Shown here in pieces: positions 51,547 through 60,283 of a stretch of DNA of 64,000 nt. The translations under genes were made by a program, and so were the position numbers. The notes under the pieces were generated by a model. The model was given only the letters and a program-made list of their open reading frames with translations, did no database searches and was not told the DNA's origin. Within the stretch, counting starts at the first letter, position 1; the number at the start of each line of letters is the position of its first letter. Source of the stretch: an uncultured bacterium (lineage in GTDB: Bacteria > Cyanobacteriota > Vampirovibrionia > Gastranaerophilales > Gastranaerophilaceae); the NCBI GenBank assembly GCA_902780525.1, contig CACZFL010000001.1:62001-126000 (forward strand), in the 5' to 3' direction.

Positions 51547-53093
51547 ACATCTTCTTCTTTTTTAATATTATCAAGCAGGAAAAGAAGCGGTATAATGGCA
51601 ACAGCTGCGATTGCAAACACTCTGAAAGCATCAATAAATGCACAGAGAGTTGCCTGCTGAAGTAAAAGTCTGTTTATAACACCTTTTGCCATATGTGTTG
51701 CAGTGATAGGGTCATAGTTTGTAATAAAAGCACCTGCATAAGTCTGTACTCTTTCAACAAAGTTTGCAGATGTATCCGTCAAATGTTGAATGAGCATAAA
51801 CTGATGTTTTTGCGCTCCTCGTGTAATAAGCGTTGCAACAATTGATGTACCGAAAGCACCACCGATATTTTTTAGCAAGTTTTGAAGTCCCGTTGCATTA
51901 GTCATCTGGTCGTTTCTCAACGTCGCCATTGACAAAGTAATAATCGGAATCATTGCCAGACCTAATCCCAAACCGAATAAAAAGTTCGGGAACATAATAC
52001 TCATTGTTGAGATTTGAAGGTTTAAATTACCAAGCATCATACAACCGGTGGCGATACAGGATAAACCAAACGCAACAAGGACTCTTCCGTCAAACTTGTT
52101 TGCAAAAGATCCGTATAATACTGTTGCAGACAGTGCTCCCAAGCCTCTGGGCATCATTGAAAGTCCGCTTTTGTAGGCGTCATATCCCATCAAAGACTGT
52201 AAAAATTGCGGTAAAATAGCAACAGAGGCAAGCAAAACCGCCTGCATTACAATTTGTACCAATGTTCCTACCAGATAGTTTTTATCCCTGAATATTGATA
52301 AGTCAACCAGCGAATCTTTATTTTTGAGCTGAGATATTAAAAACAAAACAGCCGAAATGACCGAAAATAGTGACAACCAGCAAATCCACGGAGCATTAAA
52401 CCAATCAGCATTATTACCTTTATCAAGAACAACCTGCAAAGATATCAGCCAGGCACTTAAAAATAAAAATCCCGGAAAATCGTGTTTAACATTTTCCTGT
52501 TTCTTTGCATAATCAGGATCAAAAATAAACATATCTGTAAGAACCCACGCTAAAATACCGATAGGAATGTTAATATAATAAATGTATGGCCAAGTCCAGT
52601 TATCTGTAATCCATCCGCCGATAACAGGACCTAAAATTGGGGCAAGGACAATAATCATACCAAACATTGCCATAGCTTTTCCGCGTTCGGTTGGTTTAAA
52701 ATTTTCAAGCAGAATAGCCTGAGATATAGGTAAAATACCACCGCCTCCAAACCCTTGCAAAATACGGAATGCAACCATTTGTCCCATTGTCTGAGCCATA
52801 CCGCAAAGCAAAGATGCTATTGTAAACATTATGATACTGGCAATGAAAAAAGTTTTTCTCCCCATAACTTTACTGAACCAGTCAACCATAGGAATAACGA
52901 TACCGCTTGCGATAAGGTAACTTGTCAGAATCCACATTGATTCATCTCTTGAAACAGAGAAACTTCCTGCCATATGAGGAAGTGCTACGTTTGCAATTGT
53001 TGCATCAAGTACAAACATGAATGCAGCAGTCATTGTAGGCAAGCATGCAAGCCAAGGGTTTACATTTTCGTAATCTTTATTTTCGTCAGCCAT
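51543..53093 (-). CDS. EmrB/QacA-type drug efflux transporter (DHA2, 14 helices)
   Basis: Major facilitator proton antiporter, 516 residues with about 14 hydrophobic helices. Family marks: FVLDATIANVALPHMAGSF in helix 1, SKVMGRKTFFIAS (motif A), RILQGFGGGGILPISQ, and motif C GMIIVLAPILGPVIGGWI. EmrB normally works with the EmrA adaptor and an outer-membrane channel, neither of which is in the window. A palindrome at 53115-53129 covers its promoter region, suggesting control by a TetR- or MarR-type repressor encoded elsewhere. Confidence 0.92.
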   Translation of the reverse strand: MADENKDYENVNPWLACLPTMTAAFMFVLDATIANVALPHMAGSFSVSRDESMWILTSYLIASGIVIPMVDWFSKVMGRKTFFIASIIMFTIASLLCGMAQTMGQMVAFRILQGFGGGGILPISQAILLENFKPTERGKAMAMFGMIIVLAPILGPVIGGWITDNWTWPYIYYINIPIGILAWVLTDMFIFDPDYAKKQENVKHDFPGFLFLSAWLISLQVVLDKGNNADWFNAPWICWLSLFSVISAVLFLISQLKNKDSLVDLSIFRDKNYLVGTLVQIVMQAVLLASVAILPQFLQSLMGYDAYKSGLSMMPRGLGALSATVLYGSFANKFDGRVLVAFGLSCIATGCMMLGNLNLQISTMSIMFPNFLFGLGLGLAMIPIITLSMATLRNDQMTNATGLQNLLKNIGGAFGTSIVATLITRGAQKHQFMLIQHLTDTSANFVERVQTYAGAFITNYDPITATHMAKGVINRLLLQQATLCAFIDAFRVFAIAAVAIIPLLFLLDNIKKEEDV

Positions 53094-53114
53094 TTTTATC
53101 CCGTATTTATCTAC

Positions 53115-53129
53115 GTGATATCATATCAC
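53115..53129 (-). promoter_or_regulatory. Putative operator of the emrB-type gene
   Basis: Perfect palindrome GTGATAT-C-ATATCAC (7-base arms), 22 bases before the exporter ATG. On the minus strand it contains TATGAT, a possible -10, so binding would block transcription. Confidence 0.5.
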
Positions 53130-53141
53130 AAAAATAAATGT

Positions 53142-53987
53142 TTAATATGACGCATAAGAACCAATAATTCTCATACCTTTTGCGTGCGGGGTTAAATCAT
53201 TTATCAGATTTTTGATTATTTCATCTTCTTTATGTCCGTCAAAATCAATAAATACAGCCTGCTCTTTGTCTGCTCCGCTAACCATTTTTGAGTTAATCTG
53301 GGTGATGTTAACGTGATATTTTACAAACATCTGCGCAATATCAAGAAGAGCACCCTGGCGGTCAGCCAAAAAGAGAACAATACTTGTTTTGTCGTGTCCT
53401 GTCGATTTGGTATTAGCGTCCCCGATTACAATAAACCTTCTGTTATTAATCTTAAAATCTTCTATATGCTCTTTTAAAATATTCAGATTATAAAGCTCTG
53501 CCGTCTTCGGAGTACCTATTATTGAATAGGTTAAATTATAGTTATTAAGCATCCTTGCAGAGTCATCCATACTTTCTGCAATTACGACATTGAGTTGTCT
53601 CGGCATTTCTTCTCTTATAAATTTTTTACATTTAGCAAGAGCATTCGGGTTTGCAATCAGCCCCGTAACACTGTAAAACTCGGTTGTTTTTGATAATATA
53701 CAATCATTAACAGGGATTATTGTTTCTGCAAGAATCTGGATGTTTTGATTTTTTGTAGTAATTAAATTATCAACTGTTTCGCGGATGATTCCTTTGTATG
53801 TTGTTTCAACAGGAAGAACCGCAATTGCATTTGAGTTTTCGTCAACATACTCAATACACTCTTTTATTCCGTTTAATGAACGCTGATACATAAACAAATC
53901 ATATTTTTTAAACAGTTTATCCTTTGCTATTTCGGAATAAGAACCGCCCATCCCAAGGCAAATTACTTCATTAAAATCTTCAAACAT
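53142..53987 (-). CDS. pheA: Prephenate dehydratase-like protein with ACT domain, atypical active site
   Basis: Resembles PheA, which turns prephenate into phenylpyruvate for phenylalanine synthesis: LGMGGSYSEIA at the start, AVLPVETTYKGIIRETVDNL, and a C-terminal ACT domain (TSIVLFLADRQGALLDIAQMFVK in parts). The diagnostic TRF motif, whose Thr is catalytic, reads NNRRF here, and the usual ENS is ETT. Dehydratase activity is therefore doubtful. An upstream ATG at 54041 is in frame, but a promoter (TTGTTA, 17, TATAAT) and a GGGAG ribosome site lie between it and ATG 53987, which I take (281 residues). Confidence 0.78.
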   Translation of the reverse strand: MFEDFNEVICLGMGGSYSEIAKDKLFKKYDLFMYQRSLNGIKECIEYVDENSNAIAVLPVETTYKGIIRETVDNLITTKNQNIQILAETIIPVNDCILSKTTEFYSVTGLIANPNALAKCKKFIREEMPRQLNVVIAESMDDSARMLNNYNLTYSIIGTPKTAELYNLNILKEHIEDFKINNRRFIVIGDANTKSTGHDKTSIVLFLADRQGALLDIAQMFVKYHVNITQINSKMVSGADKEQAVFIDFDGHKEDEIIKNLINDLTPHAKGMRIIGSYASY

Positions 53988-54051
53988 CTCCTGATTATCT
54001 CCCTTTGTGACAATTATATCTTGAACATACAAAGATAACAATTCTATTTAT

Positions 54052-55533
54052 TTATGCAGAAGGAGTCATTTCTTCAAGAACTTTGTCAAAGACACTCTGC
54101 CAATTACCGAAAGTTCTCTGGCGGAATAATTTAACACTTTCATACCATCTGCATTTACTTATATCATCTCCCCAACGCCAATCAACATTATATGGGAGCA
54201 TTACCCAGCACGGAATTCTCATCGCACCTGCAAGGTGAACAAGCGAGGTGTCATTACAAATAACCAAATCCAGATTCCTGAGTGCTGCAGCTGTTTGTGA
54301 AAAATCTATCAAATCTTTCCCTATATCAATAACATTATCCAGCTTGCTTACATCTTCCGAACCTTCAAATGTCTGGAAAGAATAAAACTGAGTATTTTCG
54401 ACTTTTGTTAATTGGTTAAAAAGTTCGGCAGGAATTACTCTGTCTTTGTCAAACGTTGCATTCCCTCTCCATTTAATACCAATTTTTATTTTTTCGGTGT
54501 CAAAATATTTTTTGCGATACTCTTCAACCATATCCATATCCGGAACAATATATCCTTCTCTGTACGCAAATATATCTTCACCTTTCAAGCCAAGTAAGTA
54601 AGGCAGACTTAAAAGAGAAACGTGAAGGTCAACATCGAGTTCCTCATCATGAATAAACGTATAAGCCAGTTTGTCTATACCCAAATGCTCATTTAGCTTA
54701 AACAAAGGTTCAAGCTCTTTATGGCAAATATAGGTAAGCTTTTTACATTTTTTCGCAAGAAGCGGTAAATACCTTGCATACATAATAGCATCGCCGTACC
54801 CTGCTTCATAATATACAAGAATATTTTTGTTCTTTATTTTCCCGCCCTGCCAGAAATTATCCTCACGGATTTTATTCGGCAGTGTTTTATTTTGTGACAT
54901 AAAAGCAATTTTTTTGGAAAGACGATGTTCAAACAACGGAAAACCTTTTTCGTACATATTTGCTTTAAAATAGTCTTTTGCAAGAAAGAAAGCGGTTTCA
55001 TCATCTTTTGGTCTTAATTTATAACAAATCTCCATTGCAGAAACAGCGTCTTTTGAGCGCCCTTCCTCGCCGTATATGTTTGAAACATTAGACCAACCGT
55101 CATATGACATCGGATTTATGTGCAGTGCCTTTTCATAATATTTTAATGCCTTTTTGTTATTATGAACTGTTTTAAAAGCAAATGCCAAATCAAAAAGCAA
55201 TAAAAAATTATTTGGATATAAAGTTTTTACAACATCTTCTTTCTCAACAATACCCTCATAATCACCACATCTTATATAAGCCTGAAACAGGGTTTCATAG
55301 AAATACTCGCTTTGCTTAATACTTATTGCCTTCAATATATAGTCAACGGCAAGTTTAGGCTCACCTTTCTGAAGTTTTAGAACTCCCATAAGGTTGTACG
55401 CTTCCGCATTCTCAGTATCAAGCTTTAATGCTTCTCTATACAGGCTTTCCGCATCATCAAGTTCTTCATTTCGATGACGTTCAAACCCTGCTTTTATCAA
55501 TGCATCAATATTTTCTTTTTTTAGTCCCTGCAT
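54052..55533 (-). CDS. TPR protein with GT9-like glycosyltransferase domain
   Basis: 493 residues. The N-terminal half has several tetratricopeptide repeats (for example ALKLDTENAEAYNLMGVLKL and YEKALHINPMSYDGWSNVSN). The C-terminal half resembles the heptosyltransferase-like domain found in many TPR proteins: ILVYYEAGYGDAIMYARYLP, then VICNDTSLVHLAGAM and PCWVMLPYNVDWRWGD. Such proteins may glycosylate proteins or polysaccharides, or may be non-catalytic; the donor is unknown. GGAGAG precedes the ATG. It lies upstream of the pheA-like gene on the same strand, 64 bases from its chosen start, with pheA having its own promoter. Confidence 0.82.
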   Translation of the reverse strand: MQGLKKENIDALIKAGFERHRNEELDDAESLYREALKLDTENAEAYNLMGVLKLQKGEPKLAVDYILKAISIKQSEYFYETLFQAYIRCGDYEGIVEKEDVVKTLYPNNFLLLFDLAFAFKTVHNNKKALKYYEKALHINPMSYDGWSNVSNIYGEEGRSKDAVSAMEICYKLRPKDDETAFFLAKDYFKANMYEKGFPLFEHRLSKKIAFMSQNKTLPNKIREDNFWQGGKIKNKNILVYYEAGYGDAIMYARYLPLLAKKCKKLTYICHKELEPLFKLNEHLGIDKLAYTFIHDEELDVDLHVSLLSLPYLLGLKGEDIFAYREGYIVPDMDMVEEYRKKYFDTEKIKIGIKWRGNATFDKDRVIPAELFNQLTKVENTQFYSFQTFEGSEDVSKLDNVIDIGKDLIDFSQTAAALRNLDLVICNDTSLVHLAGAMRIPCWVMLPYNVDWRWGDDISKCRWYESVKLFRQRTFGNWQSVFDKVLEEMTPSA

Positions 55534-55602
55534 TATCTGCTCTCCGATGTTTCTTTTTAATTATTTTACTAAATAAATCATTTTTATACCAGTATTAATA
55601 AT

Positions 55603-56241
55603 TTACGGTTCGGATGCCGCCAGACAAACAATATCGCTTATTCCTTTTTTCTTAAGTGCGGAAATCATCTCTTCAAAAGTCGAGCCTGTTGTACAAATGT
55701 CATCCAGTAATAAAACAGGTAAATGTAAATCTTTTTCTTTATTAACTTCAAATGCATTTTCAAGATTCTTCATTCTTTCCTGTCTAGATAATTTATACTG
55801 TGGTTTTGTATCTTTAATACGCTTTATCAGTTCAAAATTCGGAGTAAAACCCGAAAGTCTGCATAACTCTTCCGCAACAAGTTCCATGTGATTGTATTTT
55901 CTTTTTTTGACCCTGTTTTTGTGCAACGGAACCGGAACAACCTGAAAGTTTTTGCTAATATTCAATTTCTCAAAATATTCATACATAAATTTTGCAAGAT
56001 AATATGCCAATTCTTTTTGCTTGTGGTATTTCAGACCCCTGATGAGTTTTTGCAAATTTTTATCATACACCCCACAAACAAACACATTCACTCCGTCAAT
56101 AACCCTGCTTGCTCTTATGTCCGCATAAGAAAGCTCATCAAAACAGTCAGGACACATTTTAAGAGAATACTTTGACTTTCCGCAAAAATAGCACTTTTTT
56201 CTGTATATAAGGTCTAAAAGTGATTCAAAAATCTTTTTCAT
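55603..56241 (-). CDS. comF: ComF-family phosphoribosyltransferase-like protein
   Basis: Needed for natural transformation in competent bacteria, where it acts with the ComFA helicase, although many non-competent species carry it. The N-terminal zinc finger CYFCGKSKYSLKMCPDC is followed by VPVPLHKNRVKKRKYNHME, KDTKPQYKLSRQERMKNLENAF and the PRPP-binding loop VLLLDDICTTGST. I start at ATG 56241 (212 residues). The in-frame extension to 56313 crosses the terminator of the upstream gene, while TGG-TATAAT ends 6 bases before 56241, so the mRNA is probably leaderless. Confidence 0.92.
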   Translation of the reverse strand: MKKIFESLLDLIYRKKCYFCGKSKYSLKMCPDCFDELSYADIRASRVIDGVNVFVCGVYDKNLQKLIRGLKYHKQKELAYYLAKFMYEYFEKLNISKNFQVVPVPLHKNRVKKRKYNHMELVAEELCRLSGFTPNFELIKRIKDTKPQYKLSRQERMKNLENAFEVNKEKDLHLPVLLLDDICTTGSTFEEMISALKKKGISDIVCLAASEP

Positions 56242-56247
56242 AAAACT

Positions 56248-56256
56248 ATTATACCA
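56248..56256 (-). promoter_or_regulatory. Extended -10 for leaderless comF
   Basis: On the minus strand TGG-TATAAT is followed by AGTTTT and then ATG (56241). It begins directly at the end of the upstream terminator, a very compact arrangement. Confidence 0.6.
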
Positions 56257-56281
56257 AATAAAAAGCCCCTTTTTCGGGGGC
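56256..56281 (-). terminator. Rho-independent terminator of the 56320 gene
   Basis: On the minus strand GCCCC, a 7-base loop and GGGGC (56277-56281 with 56265-56269), followed by TTTTTATTT. It starts 38 bases past the stop codon. Confidence 0.75.
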
Positions 56282-56319
56282 AATTTTATACAAAACAAAA
56301 TAGTAGTAATCAAATTTTA

Positions 56320-57549
56320 TTATACTGTTCCGATAATTGAACCGACAGGTATTTTTGCTGCAATCCTGTCAACGAACACATCTTTTTTAAATTGTTCTAT
56401 TGCTTTTTCATTCTTTTTGACAAAATCAATAAATCCGAAAGAACCTTCTGTATATGTGTTCTCACCTTGTACAATTTTAACAAGCTTATCACCTTCAAAG
56501 AAGCATCTTGTTCCTCTTACGATTTCTTCGTCACATTTTTGAACAGCAAGACCGTCAACTAAAACACCCTTTTTGTTTAACCAGCTGCCTGTCTTGTTAA
56601 CAAGTTCTCCGGTAAAAATTTCTTCTGATGTTGACGGAGTATATTGTTTTACAGCTTCACTGGTTTTGTCAAACTGTTCCAGAGTTCTTAATGACTTCAA
56701 TTCCGGTGCTTCGCCATATTTTTTCATAACCAAATTTAGCGTATTATCGCCATATTGATTTGAAAACCTTATGTTTACAACGTCTTTTAACACTGTTTTA
56801 TCTGCTTCTTCGGCATTTTTACCAAGTTCTTCCGCAATCTTTTTAAATCTTTCCAGGGTTTTTGCATCAGATGTTTCTGCCCCTGCGTTTGTAAGACGAG
56901 CCAATACATCCTCATCTTTCTTCATAAGCGCACTTACAACTTTTGTAACTTGACCGTCTTTGATGAAAACTGTATAACTATCCTCAGGAGTTGTGATTTG
57001 GAAACTCTGAAGAGCTGATACTTCAGGATTAAACGCTTGTTTTGATTCTGATACTGCCCGTTGAATACCATATTCATTCACGCCCGGTTGTATTTTTTTA
57101 CCGGCAAATGTTGTTGTTTTGTTAGGTACCATAAGTTTTATTTCACCATTACCGTTCTTTACTGCGGTCATTTTTTGCAAAACAGTATTAACTGTTTTGT
57201 TATCAGTTTTTCCGGTAAATTTTTTCAGTGCTTTCTCGAGATAACCGGATTTATGACCTCTGAACAGAGCATAAGCACCTGCACCAAGTAATGTAAGAGC
57301 CAAGGCGCCCTGAGCAAAGTTTGAACCGCCTTCCTGTTCTTCCGGCTGAGAAACAACCGTTTGTTGTACAGAATTTTGATTATTTTCAGCAACATTATTT
57401 ATATTCTGTACACCTGCTGCACTTCCTGTAGTGCCTTTAAAATTAATATTTGGAGAATTTGCCGCCATTAAGAAGTATGGATTTGACATTAAAGCGTTAT
57501 AGTCATAGCCGCCAAAATAACCCAAATTGTAGTTTGGTGATGAAGTCAT
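56320..57549 (-). CDS. FKG-signature protein with one membrane helix, unknown function
   Basis: 409 residues, no family recognised. The N-terminus is glycine/tyrosine/asparagine-rich (NYNLGYFGGYDYNAL), with INFKGTTG near residue 36. A Gln/Asn/Val-rich flexible stretch, a hydrophobic helix (ALALTLLGAGAYALF, about 81-95) and a soluble domain of about 300 residues follow. The 61630 protein has the same order (FRG, low-complexity linker, helix) on a smaller scale and shares its upstream DNA element. AGG lies 7 bases before the ATG. It has its own promoter and terminator. Confidence 0.78.
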   Translation of the reverse strand: MTSSPNYNLGYFGGYDYNALMSNPYFLMAANSPNINFKGTTGSAAGVQNINNVAENNQNSVQQTVVSQPEEQEGGSNFAQGALALTLLGAGAYALFRGHKSGYLEKALKKFTGKTDNKTVNTVLQKMTAVKNGNGEIKLMVPNKTTTFAGKKIQPGVNEYGIQRAVSESKQAFNPEVSALQSFQITTPEDSYTVFIKDGQVTKVVSALMKKDEDVLARLTNAGAETSDAKTLERFKKIAEELGKNAEEADKTVLKDVVNIRFSNQYGDNTLNLVMKKYGEAPELKSLRTLEQFDKTSEAVKQYTPSTSEEIFTGELVNKTGSWLNKKGVLVDGLAVQKCDEEIVRGTRCFFEGDKLVKIVQGENTYTEGSFGFIDFVKKNEKAIEQFKKDVFVDRIAAKIPVGSIIGTV

Positions 57550-57611
57550 AAATACCTGCCTTTCAAATAACCTTATTTTCCCTTATATACATGAAGTCTT
57601 TCAATGTTTTT

Positions 57612-57663
57612 AAATTGACTTTTTAAACACATTTGTTTACAAAAGTTTACATTATGGTTTTCT
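57612..57663 (-). promoter_or_regulatory. Shared upstream element, copy A (TTTACA direct repeats)
   Basis: Contains TTTACA at 57636-57641 and 57646-57651 (10-bp period). Over 57630-57663 it matches 62116-62150 at about 30 of 35 positions, and a looser match continues toward the gene. It lies about 60-115 bases upstream of the 56320 gene's ATG. Because efp diverges here, it could also act on efp. Confidence 0.6.
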
Positions 57664-57748
57664 GCGTTTTACAAAATTATTGCACTTGCTCTATGTCTAT
57701 GTTAGTATCAAGGAAAATAGCAGAATATTATATTTATAAGGAGTTACT

Positions 57749-58306
57749 ATGATTTCAGTAAACGATTTAAAGAATGGCTTAACTTTGGAGTTAGATAACG
57801 GTCTGTGGACTGTTGTTGAATTCCTGCACGTAAAACCCGGAAAAGGCGCAGCTTTCGTAAGAACAAAGCTCAAAAACGTAGAATCGGGTAACGTTGTTGA
57901 AAAAACTTTCAGAGCAGGTGAAAAAGTTGCAAAGGCTATGCTTGACCGCAGAGAAATGCAATATTTATATAAGGAAGGCGCTGACTACGTTATGATGGAT
58001 AACGAAACTTATGAACAAATTCAGGTAACTGAAGACCAGGTCGGCGACGGTAAAAAATACCTTAAAGAAAATATGATTGTTCAGATTCTTAAACATGATA
58101 CAAGAATTATCGGTGTCGATATTCCTGCTCACGTTGAACTTCAGGTTGTTGATACACCTCCTGCAGAAAAGGGAAACACAGCACAGGGCGGTACAAAACC
58201 TGCTACTCTTGAAACAGGCGCAGTAGTAAACGTTCCGTTCTTCGTATCTAACGGGGATATGATTAGAGTTGATACCAGAACAAATGAATATTTAGACAGA
58301 TGTTAG
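57749..58306 (+). CDS. efp: Translation elongation factor P
   Basis: Relieves ribosome stalling at polyproline. 185 residues, three beta-barrel domains. The N-terminal KOW-like domain carries the loop LHVKPGKGAAFVRTKLKN, with the modifiable Lys in PGKGA as in E. coli-type EF-P; no modification enzyme is in view. The C-terminal domain ends with GDMIRVDTRTNEYLDRC, typical of EF-P. AAGGAG precedes the ATG. efp-accB-accC form a same-strand run, an order seen in many cyanobacteria and Firmicutes. Confidence 0.97.
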   Translation: MISVNDLKNGLTLELDNGLWTVVEFLHVKPGKGAAFVRTKLKNVESGNVVEKTFRAGEKVAKAMLDRREMQYLYKEGADYVMMDNETYEQIQVTEDQVGDGKKYLKENMIVQILKHDTRIIGVDIPAHVELQVVDTPPAEKGNTAQGGTKPATLETGAVVNVPFFVSNGDMIRVDTRTNEYLDRC

Positions 58307-58324
58307 TTAAAATAGGTGAATAAA

Positions 58325-58780
58325 ATGGATTTAAAACCGGAATACATAGAAAAATTAGCAAAAATTATTACAAATAACGGTCTGACAGAAATCTCATTAG
58401 AAGACGGCGACCAGGCAATCACGATAAGAAAAGATTTACCTGAAGTAGTAGTCGGAACTCCTGCACCTGTTGCAGCAGCTCCTTCAACTTCCACAGCTCA
58501 GCCTGTCGCACAAAATACGGAAGAAAAAGCCGAGCCAGAAGTTCAGGGGAAAGCAATTACTTCTCCTATGGTAGGCACCTTCTATTCAGCATCAGCACCT
58601 GATGCGGCACCGTTTGTTGAAATTGGTTCCGAAGTTGCCGTAGGCGACGTTGTTTGTATTATTGAAGCAATGAAACTTATGAATGAAATCAAGTCTGAAC
58701 AAGCCGGCAAAATTATTAAAATTTGCGTTAAAAACGGTGACCCAGTTGAGTTCGGACAAGTTCTGATGTATGTAGAATAA
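58325..58780 (+). CDS. accB: Biotin carboxyl carrier protein of acetyl-CoA carboxylase
   Basis: Carries the biotin that accC carboxylates for malonyl-CoA synthesis. The N-terminal domain (LKPEYIEKLAKIITNNGLTEISLE) is followed by an Ala/Pro/Thr-rich flexible linker (about 45-75) and the biotinyl domain, with the lysine motif EAMKLMNEI. A GTG at 58316 is in frame, but it overlaps the AGGTG ribosome site of the ATG at 58325, which I take (151 residues). It begins 18 bases past the efp stop, so the two are probably co-transcribed. Confidence 0.96.
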   Translation: MDLKPEYIEKLAKIITNNGLTEISLEDGDQAITIRKDLPEVVVGTPAPVAAAPSTSTAQPVAQNTEEKAEPEVQGKAITSPMVGTFYSASAPDAAPFVEIGSEVAVGDVVCIIEAMKLMNEIKSEQAGKIIKICVKNGDPVEFGQVLMYVE

Positions 58781-58785
58781 AATAC

Positions 58786-58896
58786 GGTAGCCGGAGTAAA
58801 GCTGCGGTACGGCGTTGCGAAACAGCACCGGGAGGTAGCGGGACTCTGCGATGCCGTCGTAACAGTCTTTGTTTGGATAGGCAGTTACGATAGTTA
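58786..58896 (+). other. GC-rich structured element between accB and accC, unidentified
   Basis: This 136-base gap is clearly richer in G+C than its surroundings. ACGGCGTTGC (58809-58818) pairs with GCGATGCCGT (58848-58857) with two wobbles. CGTAAC (58858-58863) pairs directly after with GTTACG (58884-58889), giving two adjacent hairpins. There is no open frame, no tRNA features and no U-run. It could be an RNA regulator in the acc operon, a processing site or an inserted palindromic element. Confidence 0.5.
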
Positions 58897-58916
58897 ATAA
58901 GGGATAATTTGAGAAA

Positions 58917-60272
58917 ATGTTTAAACGAGTATTAATAGCAAACAGAGGAGAAATAGCGGTCAGAGTAATAAGAGCTTGTCGTGAGCTTGGAATACCTACC
59001 GTAGCAATATATTCACAGGCAGATGCAGAATCTTTGCACGTAAGACTTGCAACTGACGCATTCTGTATAGGACCTGCACCAAGCAGCCAAAGTTATCTGA
59101 ACATCCCAACAATAATTTCGACAGCATTAATGATGGGTTGTGATGCAATTCATCCGGGGTACGGATTCTTATCAGAAAGAGCTGAATTTGCTGAAATCTG
59201 CGAAATGTACAATATCAAGTTTATCGGTCCTACTGCAGCAGCGATGCGTAAAATGGGTGACAAAGCAACCGCACGAAAAACAATGATTGATAATAATGTT
59301 CCCGTTACACCAGGGACAGGCATTGTCAGAACTCCTCAGGAAGTTATCGATTTTGCTCACAAAGTAGGTTATCCTATTATACTTAAAGCCACAGCCGGCG
59401 GCGGCGGAAAAGGAATGAGAGTTGTAAGAAGTGATGAAGAAATGGAATCAAACTTCAACTTATGCCGTCAGGAAGCAGAAAACTTCTTTGGTAACCCTGA
59501 TGTTTATGCGGAAAAATTCCTTGAGAATCCAAGACATATTGAAGTACAGATTCTTGGTGACTCTTTTGGTAATGTTATTCACTTAGGCGAAAGAGATTGT
59601 TCTATCCAAAGACGACACCAGAAATTGCTGGAAGAAGCTCCTTCTCCTGCAATTGACGAAGAAACACGTAAAGAGATGGGCGCTGCAGCTGTAAGAGCTG
59701 CCAAGGCTATAAATTATGAAGGAGCAGGAACATGTGAGTTCCTTCTTGACCATGACGGAAAATGGTATTTTATGGAAATGAATACCCGAGTACAGGTTGA
59801 ACACTGTGTTACTGAGATGATTTCTCAGGTTGATATTGTTCGTGAGCAAATCCTCGTTGCATCAGGCGAAAAACTCGGTTATACGCAAGATGATATCAGG
59901 TTAAGAGGACATGCTATCGAATGTCGTATAAATGCAGAAGATCCTGAACACGATTTTATGCCTTGTCCGGGAATCGTTGACGGTTATTTTGCTCCGGGCG
60001 GATTCGGAATAAGAGTTGATTCTCACGTTTATCCCGGATATTCAATTCCGCCATATTACGATTCTATGCTCGGCAAACTTATCTGCTGGGGTGAAAACAG
60101 AGTTCAGGCAAGAAGAAGAATGTATCAGGCTTTAAAAGAATATGTTATAACAGGTGTTAAAACTACAATCCCGTTCCATCAGGAAATAATTGAAGATGAA
60201 GTTTTTTCAAGCGGAAAATTTAACACAGGATTTATTGAAGATTTTTACAAAAGACGAGAAAAAGAAGGGTAA
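58917..60272 (+). CDS. accC: Biotin carboxylase subunit of acetyl-CoA carboxylase
   Basis: ATP-grasp enzyme that carboxylates biotin on AccB. 451 residues, standard. N-terminal [25 protein letters not shown]-grasp glycine loop [13 protein letters not shown] near residue 160, catalytic region [17 protein letters not shown], and [13 protein letters not shown]. It shares an operon with accB across the 136-base structured gap. A weak GGGA lies about 13 bases before the ATG, so translation may depend on the leader structure. Confidence 0.97.
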   Translation: MFKRVLIANRGEIAVRVIRACRELGIPTVAIYSQADAESLHVRLATDAFCIGPAPSSQSYLNIPTIISTALMMGCDAIHPGYGFLSERAEFAEICEMYNIKFIGPTAAAMRKMGDKATARKTMIDNNVPVTPGTGIVRTPQEVIDFAHKVGYPIILKATAGGGGKGMRVVRSDEEMESNFNLCRQEAENFFGNPDVYAEKFLENPRHIEVQILGDSFGNVIHLGERDCSIQRRHQKLLEEAPSPAIDEETRKEMGAAAVRAAKAINYEGAGTCEFLLDHDGKWYFMEMNTRVQVEHCVTEMISQVDIVREQILVASGEKLGYTQDDIRLRGHAIECRINAEDPEHDFMPCPGIVDGYFAPGGFGIRVDSHVYPGYSIPPYYDSMLGKLICWGENRVQARRRMYQALKEYVITGVKTTIPFHQEIIEDEVFSSGKFNTGFIEDFYKRREKEG

Positions 60273-60283
60273 GGCAAAGTACT

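Noticed and set aside
56242-56313. N-terminal extension of ComF to 56313
   Set aside because: It would translate through the terminator of the upstream gene and the -10 hexamer; ComF homologues start near ATG 56241.
58786-58896. accB-accC element considered as a tRNA or cyclic-di-GMP riboswitch
   Set aside because: No T-loop or CCA end for a tRNA, and the conserved riboswitch core motifs are absent despite a short resemblance to the tfoX riboswitch tail.
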